Part shown: positions 46,595-54,630 of the stretch, one piece after another
How the letters are laid out: each line of letters opens with the position of its first letter
How positions within the stretch are numbered: the stretch's first letter is position 1
Source: Halosegnis marinus
Lineage (GTDB): Archaea; Halobacteriota; Halobacteria; Halobacteriales; Haloarculaceae
Direction of reading: 5' to 3'
DNA length: 64,000 nucleotides
NCBI RefSeq assembly: GCF_029338355.1
Contig: NZ_CP119802.1
Span: 124,001-188,000, forward strand
The notes under the pieces: model-generated
The model's input: the letters and a program-made list of their open reading frames with translations, nothing else
The model's database searches: none
What the model was told of the DNA's origin: nothing
Position numbers and translations under genes: made by a program

Positions 46595-47632
46595 GTGGTC
46601 CTTCCCGATGTCCTCCCCGACTCGCCCCCCGTCGCGGCGCTCGCGATAGTCGTCACGACGGCCGTTATCTGGGTCGGCAGCGGCTGGCTGGAGGACTCGG
46701 CCGAGGAGCTGTCGGCCCACTACGGCCTCCCGGCCGTCGTGCAGGGCTCGGTCGTGGTGGCCGTGGGGTCGAGCTTCCCGGAACTCGCGAGCGTCGTCTT
46801 CGCCGCGCTGGCCGGGTCGTTCAGCATGGGTATCGGCGCCGTCGTCGGCTCCGCGATATTCAACGTGCTCGTCATCCCGGCCGCCTCCAGCATCGTCGCG
46901 GACGGCGACCTCGACGCCGACCGCGCGCTCGTGTACAAGGAGGCGCAGTTCTACATGATCGCCGTCTCCGCGCTCGTCATCACCTTCGCGCTCGCGGTCA
47001 TCTACTTCCCCGTCGGGGGACCGGACGAACTCGGCGGCGAACTGACCCGCTCGCTCGCCGCGATTCCGCTCGCGCTGTACGGCCTCTACCTCTTCATCCA
47101 GTGGCAGGACGTGAGCGACTACGGCGGCGGGGACGGCGTGGGCGACGTGGACGTGCTCCGGAGCTGGGGCCTGCTCGCGCTCGGCCTCGTCACCATCCTC
47201 GTCAGCGTCGAACAGCTCGTCGGGGCGCTCGAAGTCCTCAACCGGGCGTACGGCGTCCCGGACTTCTTCGCGGGCGTCACCGTCCTCGCCGCCGCGACGA
47301 GCCTCCCCGACGCGCTCGTGAGCATCCGGACGGCCCGGGCGGGCAACCCCCTGACGAGCCTCGGCAACGTCCTCGGGTCGAACACCTTCGACCTCCTCGT
47401 CGCGATTCCGGTCGGGGTGCTCATCGTGGGGACCTCGACGGTCTCGTTCGCCGTCGCGGCCCCCATGTTCGGCGTGTTGACGCTGGCGACCATCCTGCTG
47501 TTCACCGTCCTCCGGACGGACCTGACGCTCACCGCGCCGGAGTCGTACCTCCTGCTCGTCGCCTACGCCGCGTTCGTCGGCTGGGTCGTCGCCGAGACGC
47601 TCGGGGTCACGAGCTTCCTCATCGGCCCCTGA
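46595..47632 (+). CDS. Sodium/calcium exchanger family membrane protein
   Basis: 345 residues with about ten helices and the two inverted alpha-repeats of the CaCA family: VVAVGSSFPELASVVFAA and VLAAATSLPDALVSIRTA, each followed by GSAIFNVL or GSNTFDLL. The acidic residues in both repeats (Glu and Asp) bind cations. It should exchange Ca2+ (or another divalent cation) for Na+ or H+, plausible in a salt-rich niche. A GTG start is used. Confidence 0.92.
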   Translation: MVLPDVLPDSPPVAALAIVVTTAVIWVGSGWLEDSAEELSAHYGLPAVVQGSVVVAVGSSFPELASVVFAALAGSFSMGIGAVVGSAIFNVLVIPAASSIVADGDLDADRALVYKEAQFYMIAVSALVITFALAVIYFPVGGPDELGGELTRSLAAIPLALYGLYLFIQWQDVSDYGGGDGVGDVDVLRSWGLLALGLVTILVSVEQLVGALEVLNRAYGVPDFFAGVTVLAAATSLPDALVSIRTARAGNPLTSLGNVLGSNTFDLLVAIPVGVLIVGTSTVSFAVAAPMFGVLTLATILLFTVLRTDLTLTAPESYLLLVAYAAFVGWVVAETLGVTSFLIGP

Positions 47633-47680
47633 CCCGACCCGGAGGGGCAGGGTTTTCGGCGTCGGCCACGCACGCCCGGT

Positions 47681-48511
47681 ATGCATCCGGTTCTCGACGA
47701 CCACCTCCACCTCGACCCGGTGAACGGCCGGGGTGCCGAGGCCGCCGCCGAGTTCGCCCGTTCCGGCGGCACCCACCTGCTCGTGCTCAACAAGCCCTCG
47801 TGGTCGCTCGTCGGCGACGTCTCCGACGCGTCCGGCTTCCGCGAGGCGTTCGACCTCACCGTCGAGGTCACCGCCGAGGCCGACGACGAACTCCCGGGCC
47901 GGGCGTGGCCCGTCCTCGGCGTCCACCCCGCGCTGATTTCGAAGCTCACCGAGCGCGGCTACGACCCCGACGGGGCGGCCGACCTGATGAAGGCCGGCCT
48001 CGACGCGGCCGCCGAGTACGTCGCCGACGGCCCGGCGCTGGCGGTCAAGTCCGGGCGCCCCCACTACGACGTGGACGACGACGTGTGGGCCGCCTCGAAC
48101 GAGGTGATGCGCCACGCGTTCGCGCTCGGCGCGGAGGTCGGCTGTCCGGTCCAGCTCCACACCGAGGGGGGCGAGGACTTCTCCGAGGTCGCGACGTGGG
48201 CCGAGGCCGAGGGGCTGCCGGCCGGCCAGGTCGTGAAACACTACTCCGAGGGACCCGTCGAGGGGCCGGTGCCGAGCGTCATCGCGCGCAAGGAGCCGCT
48301 GCGCGCGGCCGCCGAGTCGGGCGAGCCGTTCCTGATGGAGACGGACTTCATCGACGACCCCGACCGCCCCGGCGCGGTGTTGGGCCCGAAGACCGTCCCG
48401 CGGCGCGTCGAGTGGCTCCGCGAGGAGGGGTACGACGAGGCCGTCCGGCGCGCGCACGTCGAGACCCCCGCGGCGGTGTACGGCATCGACACCGAAGCGA
48501 CCCTCGACTGA
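47681..48511 (+). CDS. TatD-like metal-dependent hydrolase
   Basis: 276 residues. The N-terminal LDDHLHLDP is the metal-binding DxHxHL-type motif. LGVHPALI, VQLHTEGGEDF, VVKHYS and ETDFIDDP carry the remaining metal His/Glu/Asp of the TatD fold. Archaeal TatD-like enzymes hydrolyse DNA or other phosphoesters; substrate unknown here. GGTTTTCGG about 28 bases before the ATG supports the start. Confidence 0.87.
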   Translation: MHPVLDDHLHLDPVNGRGAEAAAEFARSGGTHLLVLNKPSWSLVGDVSDASGFREAFDLTVEVTAEADDELPGRAWPVLGVHPALISKLTERGYDPDGAADLMKAGLDAAAEYVADGPALAVKSGRPHYDVDDDVWAASNEVMRHAFALGAEVGCPVQLHTEGGEDFSEVATWAEAEGLPAGQVVKHYSEGPVEGPVPSVIARKEPLRAAAESGEPFLMETDFIDDPDRPGAVLGPKTVPRRVEWLREEGYDEAVRRAHVETPAAVYGIDTEATLD

Positions 48512-48604
48512 GGGGGCGTGGCCCCGCGCCACGTCGCCGAAATCGCCCGCACCGCCGTCACACACCCCAGAAGGCCTTTACCGGGATAGTCGCAATCGGG
48601 TTTC

Positions 48605-48922
48605 ATGTCACGCTCCCCGACCGAAACCGTCGGCATCGGCTCCGACGCCGTCGCCATCCCGGGCGAACACGTCCTCTTCCGCAACGACGGGACGCGCTCC
48701 GCGGAGTTCCGCGTCGTCCGCCGCCGCGACGGGCGCGTGGAGGCCGACCGCGTCGGCCTCGCGCCGGGCGACACGGCCACGCTCCCGGTGCCGCGCGGCG
48801 CGGGCGCGGTCACCGTGGAGGTCCACGGCCCGGACACGACCGCGACGACGGCCTTCACCCCCGGCGAGGAGCCGCCGCTGTTCGCCTGCCGCGACGGCGC
48901 GACCGTGGTCGTCCGCGACTGA
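48605..48922 (+). CDS. Small beta-rich protein, 105 aa
   Basis: 105 residues with alternating short strands (AIPGEHVLFRNDGTRSAEFRVV, GDTATLPVPRG, AVTVEVHG) and no cysteine pair; it resembles a cupredoxin/immunoglobulin-type sandwich without copper ligands. CCTTTACC about 28 bases upstream fits a leaderless ATG. Function unknown. The five T just after the stop (48923-48927) may end its transcript or serve as the TATA element of moeA. Confidence 0.68.
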   Translation: MSRSPTETVGIGSDAVAIPGEHVLFRNDGTRSAEFRVVRRRDGRVEADRVGLAPGDTATLPVPRGAGAVTVEVHGPDTTATTAFTPGEEPPLFACRDGATVVVRD

Positions 48923-48952
48923 TTTTTCTCCCCCCGGCCGCACAGTCGGGGT

Positions 48953-50164
48953 ATGAAGGAATCGGGGTTCAAGGAGGTCACCCGCGTCGACGCGGCGCGC
49001 GAGCGACTGCTCGGGGCCGTCACGCCCGTCGAGGGGACGACGACCCGGCCGCTCGCGGCCGCCGACGGGCGTGTCCTCGCGGAGCCGGTGACGGCGGAAC
49101 GCGCCGTGCCGCACTACGCCCGCGCCGCGATGGACGGGTTCGCCGTGCGCGCCGAGGACACGTTCGGCGCCTCGGGCCGCTCGCCCGCGGTCCTGCGCGA
49201 GCGCGAGCGGGGCGAATCGGTCGGCCCGAACGAGGCGACCCCGGTCCACACCGGGAGCGAACTGCCCGACGGCGCGGACGCCGTGGTGATGGTCGAGGAG
49301 ACGGACCGCTTCGCGGGCGAGGTGGAGGTGTCGGCCGCCGTCGGCGAGGGGGAGAACGTCGCCCCCGTCGGCGAGGACGTGGCCGACGGCCAGCCGCTGT
49401 ACGAGGCGGGCCACCGGCTCCGCCCCTCGGACCTCGGTCTGCTGAAGTCCGTCGGCGTCCACGAGGCGGAGTGCTACGACCGGCCGAGCGTCGGCGTGAT
49501 ACCGACCGGCGAGGAACTCGTGCAGGGCGACCCGGACCCGGGCGAGGTGGTCGAGACGAACGGGCTCACCGTCTCGGCGCTGGTCGAGCGGTGGGGCGGC
49601 CGCGCCGAGTACCGCGACGTGGTGACCGACGACGAGGCGGCGCTGCGCGCGGCCATCCAGCGCGACCTCACGAAGGACCTCGTCGTGACGACGGGCGGGT
49701 CGTCGGTGGGCGAGCGCGACCTCATCCCCGAGGTGGTCGACGACCTCGGCGAACTGCTCGTCCACGGCGTCGCGCTGAAGCCGGGCCACCCCTGCGCGCT
49801 CGGCGTCGTCGAGGACACGCCCGTCCTGATGTTGCCGGGCTACCCGGTCGCGTGTATCGTCAACGCCGCACAGTTCCTGCGCCCGGCGCTGAAGGCCGCC
49901 GGCCGGATGCCGGACGAGCCGTTCCCGACGACGGCGGCGCGGTTAACCCGGAAAATCGCCTCCGCGCCCGGCGAGCGGACGTTCGCGCGGGTGCGGCTTT
50001 CGGAGGCGGACGGCGAGACGGTCGCCACGCCGACCCGCGCGTCGGGGTCGGGCGTCCTCTCCTCGGTGGCGCTGGCCGACGGTTGGGTCGTCGTGGCCGA
50101 CGACGCGGAGGGTATCGCCGAGGGAGAAACGGTCGCGGTACAGAACTGGGAGTACGATGCCTGA
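48953..50164 (+). CDS. moeA: Molybdopterin molybdotransferase MoeA, paralogue 1
   Basis: 403 residues in the four-domain MoeA layout. ARAAMDGFAVRAED opens domain III, HTGSELPDGADAVVMVEETD the metal-proximal region, GVIPTGEELV and TTGGSSVGERDL the MPT-binding MogA-like domain. VKPGHP-type ALKPGHPCALGV follows, then the C-terminal beta-domain. It inserts molybdate (or tungstate) into adenylated molybdopterin. A second, longer copy follows 84 bases downstream. Confidence 0.93.
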   Translation: MKESGFKEVTRVDAARERLLGAVTPVEGTTTRPLAAADGRVLAEPVTAERAVPHYARAAMDGFAVRAEDTFGASGRSPAVLRERERGESVGPNEATPVHTGSELPDGADAVVMVEETDRFAGEVEVSAAVGEGENVAPVGEDVADGQPLYEAGHRLRPSDLGLLKSVGVHEAECYDRPSVGVIPTGEELVQGDPDPGEVVETNGLTVSALVERWGGRAEYRDVVTDDEAALRAAIQRDLTKDLVVTTGGSSVGERDLIPEVVDDLGELLVHGVALKPGHPCALGVVEDTPVLMLPGYPVACIVNAAQFLRPALKAAGRMPDEPFPTTAARLTRKIASAPGERTFARVRLSEADGETVATPTRASGSGVLSSVALADGWVVVADDAEGIAEGETVAVQNWEYDA

Positions 50165-50248
50165 ATACGTGGAGACGTTCCCGCTCGCTCGCATCGCTCG
50201 CCGCGCGGGACTGCGACTCCCCTCGTCCGTAACGCGAGGTGAACTCGC

Positions 50249-52141
50249 GTGACGGACCGGAAGGAGTTCAGGGACCTCGCCTCCCCCGAGGCGGCCCACG
50301 AGGCAATCGCGTCGCTCGACCTCGCGCCGGGGACGGAGACGGTGTCGCTGGCCGAGGCGCGCGGGCGCGTGCTCGCCGAGCGGCTGGACGCGGCGCTCGA
50401 CGTGCCGGGGTTCGACCGCGCGAGCGTGGACGGCTACGCGGTTCGCGCGCACGACACCTTCGGCGCGGACGAGGCCGACCCCGCGCGCCTCGACCTCGTC
50501 GGCGAGGTCCACGCCGGCGTCGAACCCGACGTGACCGTCGGGGACGGCGAGGCCGCGGAGATATCGACCGGCGCGGTGGTTCCCGACGGCGCCGACGCCG
50601 TGGTGATGGTCGAACGAACCGACACCGAGGGCGACGAAGTTCTCGTCCGCACCTCGCTCGCGCCGGGCGACCGCATCATGTTCGCGGGCGCCGACGTGGC
50701 CGCCGGCGAGCGGGCGCTCGGGCCGGGCACGGAGATAACGGCGCGGGAGATCGGCCTGCTCTCGGCGCTCGGCGTCGCGGAGGTGCCCGTCCGCGGGCGG
50801 CCGACGGTCGGCATCGTCTCGACGGGCGACGAACTCGTCCGGCCCGGGGAGACGCTCGACTCCGACGCCGGGCAGATATACGACGTGAACAGCTACACCG
50901 TCGCGGCGGGCGTGGAGGCGGCGGGCGGCGAGGCACGGCTGTACCCCCATGCGGGCGACGACCGTGCGGAGATGGAGCGCGTCCTCCGGGAGGCGGCCGA
51001 CGAGTGCGACCTCGTGCTCTCCTCGGGGTCGACCTCCGCGAGCGCCGTCGACGTCATCTACCGCGTCATCGAGGAGCGGGGCGACCTCCTGCTCCACGGC
51101 GTCGCGGTGAAGCCGGGCAAGCCGATGCTGGTCGGCACGCTCGGAGGAAGCGCCTACGTCGGCCTCCCCGGCTACCCGGTGAGCGCGCTCACCATCTTCC
51201 GAACCTTCGTCGCGCCGGCGATACGCCGCGCCGCGGGCGTCCCCGAGCCCGAGGGTGCGACCGTGACGGGCGCGATGGCGGTCGAGGAGCGGTACGCCGA
51301 GGGACGGCTCCGATACATGCCCGCCGGCCTCGTGGAGGACGGCGACGGGAACACGCTCGTCTACCCCGTGGACAAGGGGTCGGGCGCGACCACGTCGCTC
51401 GTGGAGGCCGACGGCGTCGTCGCCGTCCCGCCGGACACCGAGTACCTCGCGAAGGGCGAGACGGTCGAGGTCCAGCTGTTCGCGCCGGACGTGCGCGCGC
51501 CGACGGTGTTCGGCGTGGGCGAGGACGACCCCGCGCTGGCGCGCCTGCTCGACCGGGTGGAGCGGCCGCGCTACCTCGGACAGGGGTCGCGGCCCGGCCT
51601 GCGCCGGGTGCGCGACGGCGTGGCGGACGTGGCCGTCACGAGCGCGCCGGACGACGGCCGCGTCGAGACGGTCGAACTCGGCGCGTGGACGCGCGAGTGG
51701 GGGCTGGTCGTCCCGTCCGGAAACCCCGACGGCGTCGAGGGACTGGGCTCGCTCGTCGACGACGACCTGCGGTTCGTCAACCGCACGACCGACTCGGGGC
51801 TCCGGACCTCGCTGTCGAACACGCTGGCCGACCTCGCCGACGAGCGCGGGGTCGAGCGACGCGACCTCGTGGAGGCGATAGACGGGTTCGACCGCGCGGT
51901 TCGCGCCCACGAGTCGCCCGCGCGGCGCGTCCTGGCCGGGAAGGCCGACGCCGGCCTCGGCCTGCGCGCGACGGCCGACGCGCTCGACGCCGGCTTCGTC
52001 CCGGTCGGGACGGAGACGGTCCGCGTGCTCGCCGCGCCCGACCGCGCGGACAAGCCCGGCGTGCGGCGGTTGGCGGCGGCGGTCGCGGACGGCGGGGACG
52101 TGTTCGACGCGCTCGCCGGCTACGGGACGGACAAGGCGTAA
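50249..52141 (+). CDS. moeA: MoeA paralogue 2 with C-terminal periplasmic-binding-like domain
   Basis: 630 residues. Residues 1-400 are a complete MoeA (RASVDGYAVRAHD, STGAVVPDGADAVVMVERTD, GIVSTGDELV, SSGSTSASAVD, AVKPGKPMLVG). About 230 further residues (400-630) match the PBP/LysR-substrate-like domain of the MoeA-fusion proteins: YLGQGSRPGLRRVRDGVADVA, LVVPSGNPDGVEGLGSL, GLRATADALDAGFVPVG. The extra domain probably binds the oxyanion or a cofactor precursor. GTG start with a GAGGTGA site eight bases upstream. Two MoeA copies could split molybdenum and tungsten insertion. Confidence 0.92.
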   Translation: MTDRKEFRDLASPEAAHEAIASLDLAPGTETVSLAEARGRVLAERLDAALDVPGFDRASVDGYAVRAHDTFGADEADPARLDLVGEVHAGVEPDVTVGDGEAAEISTGAVVPDGADAVVMVERTDTEGDEVLVRTSLAPGDRIMFAGADVAAGERALGPGTEITAREIGLLSALGVAEVPVRGRPTVGIVSTGDELVRPGETLDSDAGQIYDVNSYTVAAGVEAAGGEARLYPHAGDDRAEMERVLREAADECDLVLSSGSTSASAVDVIYRVIEERGDLLLHGVAVKPGKPMLVGTLGGSAYVGLPGYPVSALTIFRTFVAPAIRRAAGVPEPEGATVTGAMAVEERYAEGRLRYMPAGLVEDGDGNTLVYPVDKGSGATTSLVEADGVVAVPPDTEYLAKGETVEVQLFAPDVRAPTVFGVGEDDPALARLLDRVERPRYLGQGSRPGLRRVRDGVADVAVTSAPDDGRVETVELGAWTREWGLVVPSGNPDGVEGLGSLVDDDLRFVNRTTDSGLRTSLSNTLADLADERGVERRDLVEAIDGFDRAVRAHESPARRVLAGKADAGLGLRATADALDAGFVPVGTETVRVLAAPDRADKPGVRRLAAAVADGGDVFDALAGYGTDKA

Positions 52142-52165
52142 GGGCCAGTCCGTCGAAGCCCCGAT

Positions 52166-52378
52166 ATGGCCTGTGACCACGACATCGACCCGGAGTACCT
52201 GTTCCCCGCCGACATCGACGTGCTGGACTTCGTGAGCGGGCCGAACGGGCCCGCGATACGGTTCGCCCTCCCGTGTCCCGACTGCGGGCAGGCGCTCGAA
52301 CTGGAGGCCGACGTGCGCGGCATGAAGGAGTCCGACGTCGATCTGCCGCTCGACGACGCCGAGGACCAGTACGACTAG
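52166..52378 (+). CDS. Small zinc-binding-type protein, 70 aa
   Basis: 70 residues with MACDHDID at the start and one CPDCG knuckle (residue 37 region) in the middle, so Cys/His ligands for one metal are present but widely spaced. Strongly acidic tail (DLPLDDAEDQYD). Haloarchaeal small zinc proteins of this kind are common and unassigned. Its stop shares CTAG with the stop of the convergent HAD gene. Confidence 0.72.
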   Translation: MACDHDIDPEYLFPADIDVLDFVSGPNGPAIRFALPCPDCGQALELEADVRGMKESDVDLPLDDAEDQYD

Positions 52379-53010
52379 GCGAACAGCTCGTCGAAGTCGC
52401 GGACGCGGTGGTCGCCGAGGACGCACATCCCGCGGCGGTCGTGACCGTGGCGCTCGACGTGGACGCCGTCGAGGCCGGCGTTCCACGCCGCGCCCACGTC
52501 GTGCGGGCCGTCTCCCGCGAGGACGCCGTGCTCGTCGTCGCGGACGCCGAGGTCGGCCATCACCGAGCGCACCGGCGCGGGGTCCGGCTTCCACCCTGTG
52601 TCGTCCGTACAGCAGAGCACCGTGTCGAACCAGTCGCGGATGTCCAGCGCCTCCAGCACCGGCTCCGCGAGGTACGACTGCGAGTGGGTGACGACGCCGA
52701 CGGGCGCGTCCACGGCGGCGAACCGCTCGGCGTCGGGGTAGACGAACGAGTGGGCGGCGTGCGCCTCGCCGTCCTCGACCTCGTGGAAGGCCTCCCAGAA
52801 CGCCTCGGGGTCGATGTTCCACCGCTCCAGTTGGTTGTTGCGGAAGCCGCCCAGCCCGTGCCACAGTATCTCGGCCTGCTCCGTCGTGAAGCCGTAGCCG
52901 ATGCGGTCGCCCACGGCGGCGAAGACGTCCTGCACGTAGCCGGGCTCGACGTCCACGACCGTGCCGTCGAGGTCGAGGAGCCAGTAGTCGTAGTCCGGGC
53001 CGGAGGGCAT
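52375..53010 (-). CDS. HAD-family hydrolase (phosphoglycolate-phosphatase-like)
   Basis: 211 residues. Motif I DLDGTV (nucleophile Asp13, acid Asp15), the Thr-containing motif II VVTHSQ, the motif III lysine in GWKPDPAP and motif IV GDGPHDV with the metal aspartates are complete. It should dephosphorylate a small metabolite; a capping helical domain lies between motifs I and II. Convergent with a small zinc-type gene, sharing the stop-codon bases. Confidence 0.92.
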   Translation of the reverse strand: MPSGPDYDYWLLDLDGTVVDVEPGYVQDVFAAVGDRIGYGFTTEQAEILWHGLGGFRNNQLERWNIDPEAFWEAFHEVEDGEAHAAHSFVYPDAERFAAVDAPVGVVTHSQSYLAEPVLEALDIRDWFDTVLCCTDDTGWKPDPAPVRSVMADLGVRDDEHGVLAGDGPHDVGAAWNAGLDGVHVERHGHDRRGMCVLGDHRVRDFDELFA

Positions 53011-53229
53011 GAGGGTAGTCGGTAGCCGGCGTGTCGGTAAGTGCCTTTCGCGGGCGTGAGAGTGTGCGGCTCGGGAGTGGTCGTCGTCACACGGGGCTCG
53101 GAGCGGGGGTAGGCTGTGTCGTCATCGCCGCACAGGCGGGCTACCGGGCGCGCCCACAAGGCGGTTTCGAGCCGTTCCTCACGGTCCTTCAGACGCACGT
53201 GCGGTCCCCGCGGGCGAGCGGGAAAGCGG

Positions 53230-53235
53230 CTATAC
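53230..53235 (+). promoter_or_regulatory. TATA box of the thiol peroxidase-like gene
   Basis: CTATAC centred near 53232, 26 bases before the ATG at 53258; supports a leaderless start. The preceding 220 bases show no other feature. Confidence 0.6.
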
Positions 53236-53257
53236 GGGGACGGCCCTCGCCCCGAGC

Positions 53258-53737
53258 ATGTCACTCGAAGGCGAGCAAGCGCCCGACTTCACGCTCGAAC
53301 GGACCGGCGGCGACGAGGTCACCCTCTCGGAGACGCTCTCGGACGGGCCGACCGTGGTCCTCGTCAACCGCGGCTCGTGGTGCAGTTTCTGTGCCGAGCA
53401 ACTTCAGACGTTCAGCGCGGTGTCCTACGACCTGTGGTTCAACGACGGCGTGGACGTGCTCCCGGTCGTCACGGACCCGGTCGGCGACCTCGTGGAGATG
53501 CGCGACCGCTTCGACCTGGACTTCCAGCTGCTCGCCGACCCCGAGGGAACGGTCGCCGAGCGGTACAGCGGGACGGAGGAGACGAGCCACGGCGTCACCG
53601 GCATCGCCGCCACGTACGTCGTCGACGAGGAGGGCGTCGTCCGGTACGAGCAGGTCGCCGACCACCCGGCCGACCGCACCTACGGTAACTGGGTGCGCTA
53701 CTTCGTCCGGAACGACTACGAGGACGTCTTCGCGTAA
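53258..53737 (+). CDS. Peroxiredoxin/thioredoxin-fold protein with CxxC
   Basis: 159 residues in the AhpC/TSA superfamily. QAPDFTLERTGG opens the fold and VVLVNRGSWCSFCAEQL carries Cys42 and Cys45 as a CxxC pair, where peroxiredoxins have a single PxxxTxxC. GIAATYVVDEEGVV is the cis-Pro-type region, here with an Ala/Ala. It probably reduces disulfides or hydroperoxides, more in the style of the thioredoxin-like redoxins (DUF899/Bcp-like). Exact electron donor unknown. Confidence 0.85.
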   Translation: MSLEGEQAPDFTLERTGGDEVTLSETLSDGPTVVLVNRGSWCSFCAEQLQTFSAVSYDLWFNDGVDVLPVVTDPVGDLVEMRDRFDLDFQLLADPEGTVAERYSGTEETSHGVTGIAATYVVDEEGVVRYEQVADHPADRTYGNWVRYFVRNDYEDVFA

Positions 53738-53769
53738 CCCCGGACGCGGCCGCGAGCGCGCCGACGGCT

Positions 53770-54144
53770 TCAGTCCCCGACGACCCGGATACTGCTCCCG
53801 AGGTACTTCGTCAGCACCTCCGGCACGTCGTCGGCGCGGAACGGCGTGAGGTCCGCGGCGATGGCCTCCCGGAGGGCGTCGTAGTACTCGCGGTCGCAGG
53901 CGAGTTCCCGGAACGCGACCGACTCGGCGGGGACGCCGAGCGCCTCCTCGGCCAGCCGGCGGGCGTGCGCGTCGTCGTTCGTCTCGCCGCGCCAGCAGTT
54001 GTCGCGGAAGAACAGCCACCCCTCGGCGCCCGGCTCCGGCGCGCGCCGCCGCAGCACGGTTTCGAAGGTGTCCGGGTCGAGGGTCACGTCGGGGTCGGAG
54101 GGCTCGACGCGGAGGCGGACCCGGAACACGTAGTCGCCCCTCAC
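53770..54144 (-). CDS. LWR-salt-type haloarchaeal protein
   Basis: 124 residues matching the haloarchaeal LWR-salt family in layout: YVFRVRLRVEPSDPDVTLDPDTFET at the start, GWLFFRDNCWRGE in the middle (the family's LWR here reads CWR), the FRELACDREYYDALREAIAADL stretch and the ending VLTKYLGSSI. It has no known function; the family is limited to halophiles as far as I know. GTG start overlapping the stop of the pterin dehydratase gene by four bases, so both are made together. Confidence 0.83.
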   Translation of the reverse strand: MRGDYVFRVRLRVEPSDPDVTLDPDTFETVLRRRAPEPGAEGWLFFRDNCWRGETNDDAHARRLAEEALGVPAESVAFRELACDREYYDALREAIAADLTPFRADDVPEVLTKYLGSSIRVVGD

Positions 54145-54419
54145 TCCGCGAGCTCGTTCAGCCGCTCGGCGAGGTCGATGTCCTTCCCCGTGATGCCGCC
54201 GGCGTCGTGGGTGGTCAGCTCGACGGTCACCTCGCGCCACTCGACGGTCAGCGTCGGGTGGTGGAACGCCTCCTCCGCGAGCCCGCCGGCGCCCGCGGCG
54301 AAGCCGACCCCTTCGAGGTACGAGTCGAACTCGAAGGTTCGCGCTATCTCGTCGCCGTCGCGGCTCCAGCCGTCGGGGAGTCGGGCGCTGATCTCGTCGT
54401 CGGTAAGGGTCTCGGCCAT
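54141..54419 (-). CDS. Pterin-4a-carbinolamine dehydratase
   Basis: 92 residues with the full signature Glu49-x3-His53-His54-Pro55, Trp61, His71 and Asp80. It dehydrates 4a-hydroxytetrahydropterin, or acts as a pterin-binding regulator. TTTATC on the minus strand (54442-54447) is 27 bases before the ATG, giving a leaderless start. It overlaps the LWR-salt-type gene. A pterin role in this genome is also hinted at by the PTPS-fold gene at 22309-22707. Confidence 0.95.
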   Translation of the reverse strand: MAETLTDDEISARLPDGWSRDGDEIARTFEFDSYLEGVGFAAGAGGLAEEAFHHPTLTVEWREVTVELTTHDAGGITGKDIDLAERLNELAE

Positions 54420-54490
54420 GCCCACGGTTACGTCGCGCGGGTGATAAACGCGGCGTCGGTCTAGACACTGAGAGTCGCCGCTAAAGTTCG

Positions 54491-54623
54491 CCAAGCCGTT
54501 ACGGTGGAACGCCACCAAACGGCCTTCGCCGTCCGACACCCGTTGCTGGGGGGTGATGGGTGTCACGGTGGCTTGGGGACGCACCCTAAGTCCCTCGGTC
54601 GGGCGGTTTCGCCTACCCGAGGG
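54491..54623 (+). ncRNA. Candidate structured RNA with four stems
   Basis: Between ctaA and the pterin dehydratase gene, with no frame. P2 (54495-54523) is an 11-bp nested hairpin, GCCGTT/AACGGC around GGTGG-AACG-CCACC. P3 (54535-54564) has GACACCC/GGGTGTC. P1 can close both with CCAAGCC/GGCTTGG (54491-54497, 54570-54576), sharing three bases with P2. P4 (54592-54623) has CCCTCGG/CCGAGGG around GGCG-GTTT-CGCC and is followed by TTCCTATT. The plus strand is preferred because of a GATAAAC element (54442-54448) upstream. A relic of mobile DNA ends is another possibility. Confidence 0.45.
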
Positions 54624-54630
54624 TTCCTAT

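Noticed and set aside
48923-48927. Oligo-T terminator after the small beta-rich gene
   Set aside because: The same T-run sits 26-28 bases before the moeA start and may be its TATA element; the two readings cannot be separated from sequence.
53011-53229. Possible small gene in the spacer before the thiol peroxidase-like gene
   Set aside because: No start with a promoter element and no acidic haloarchaeal composition in any frame.
54491-54630. SRP 7S RNA or RNase P RNA
   Set aside because: The conserved SRP domain IV core and the RNase P core motifs are not visible; the length is also too short for either.
54420-54630. Remnant of an IS200/IS605-type element end
   Set aside because: Hairpins of this type occur there, but no TnpA or TnpB fragment or second end was found, so it is kept only as an alternative.
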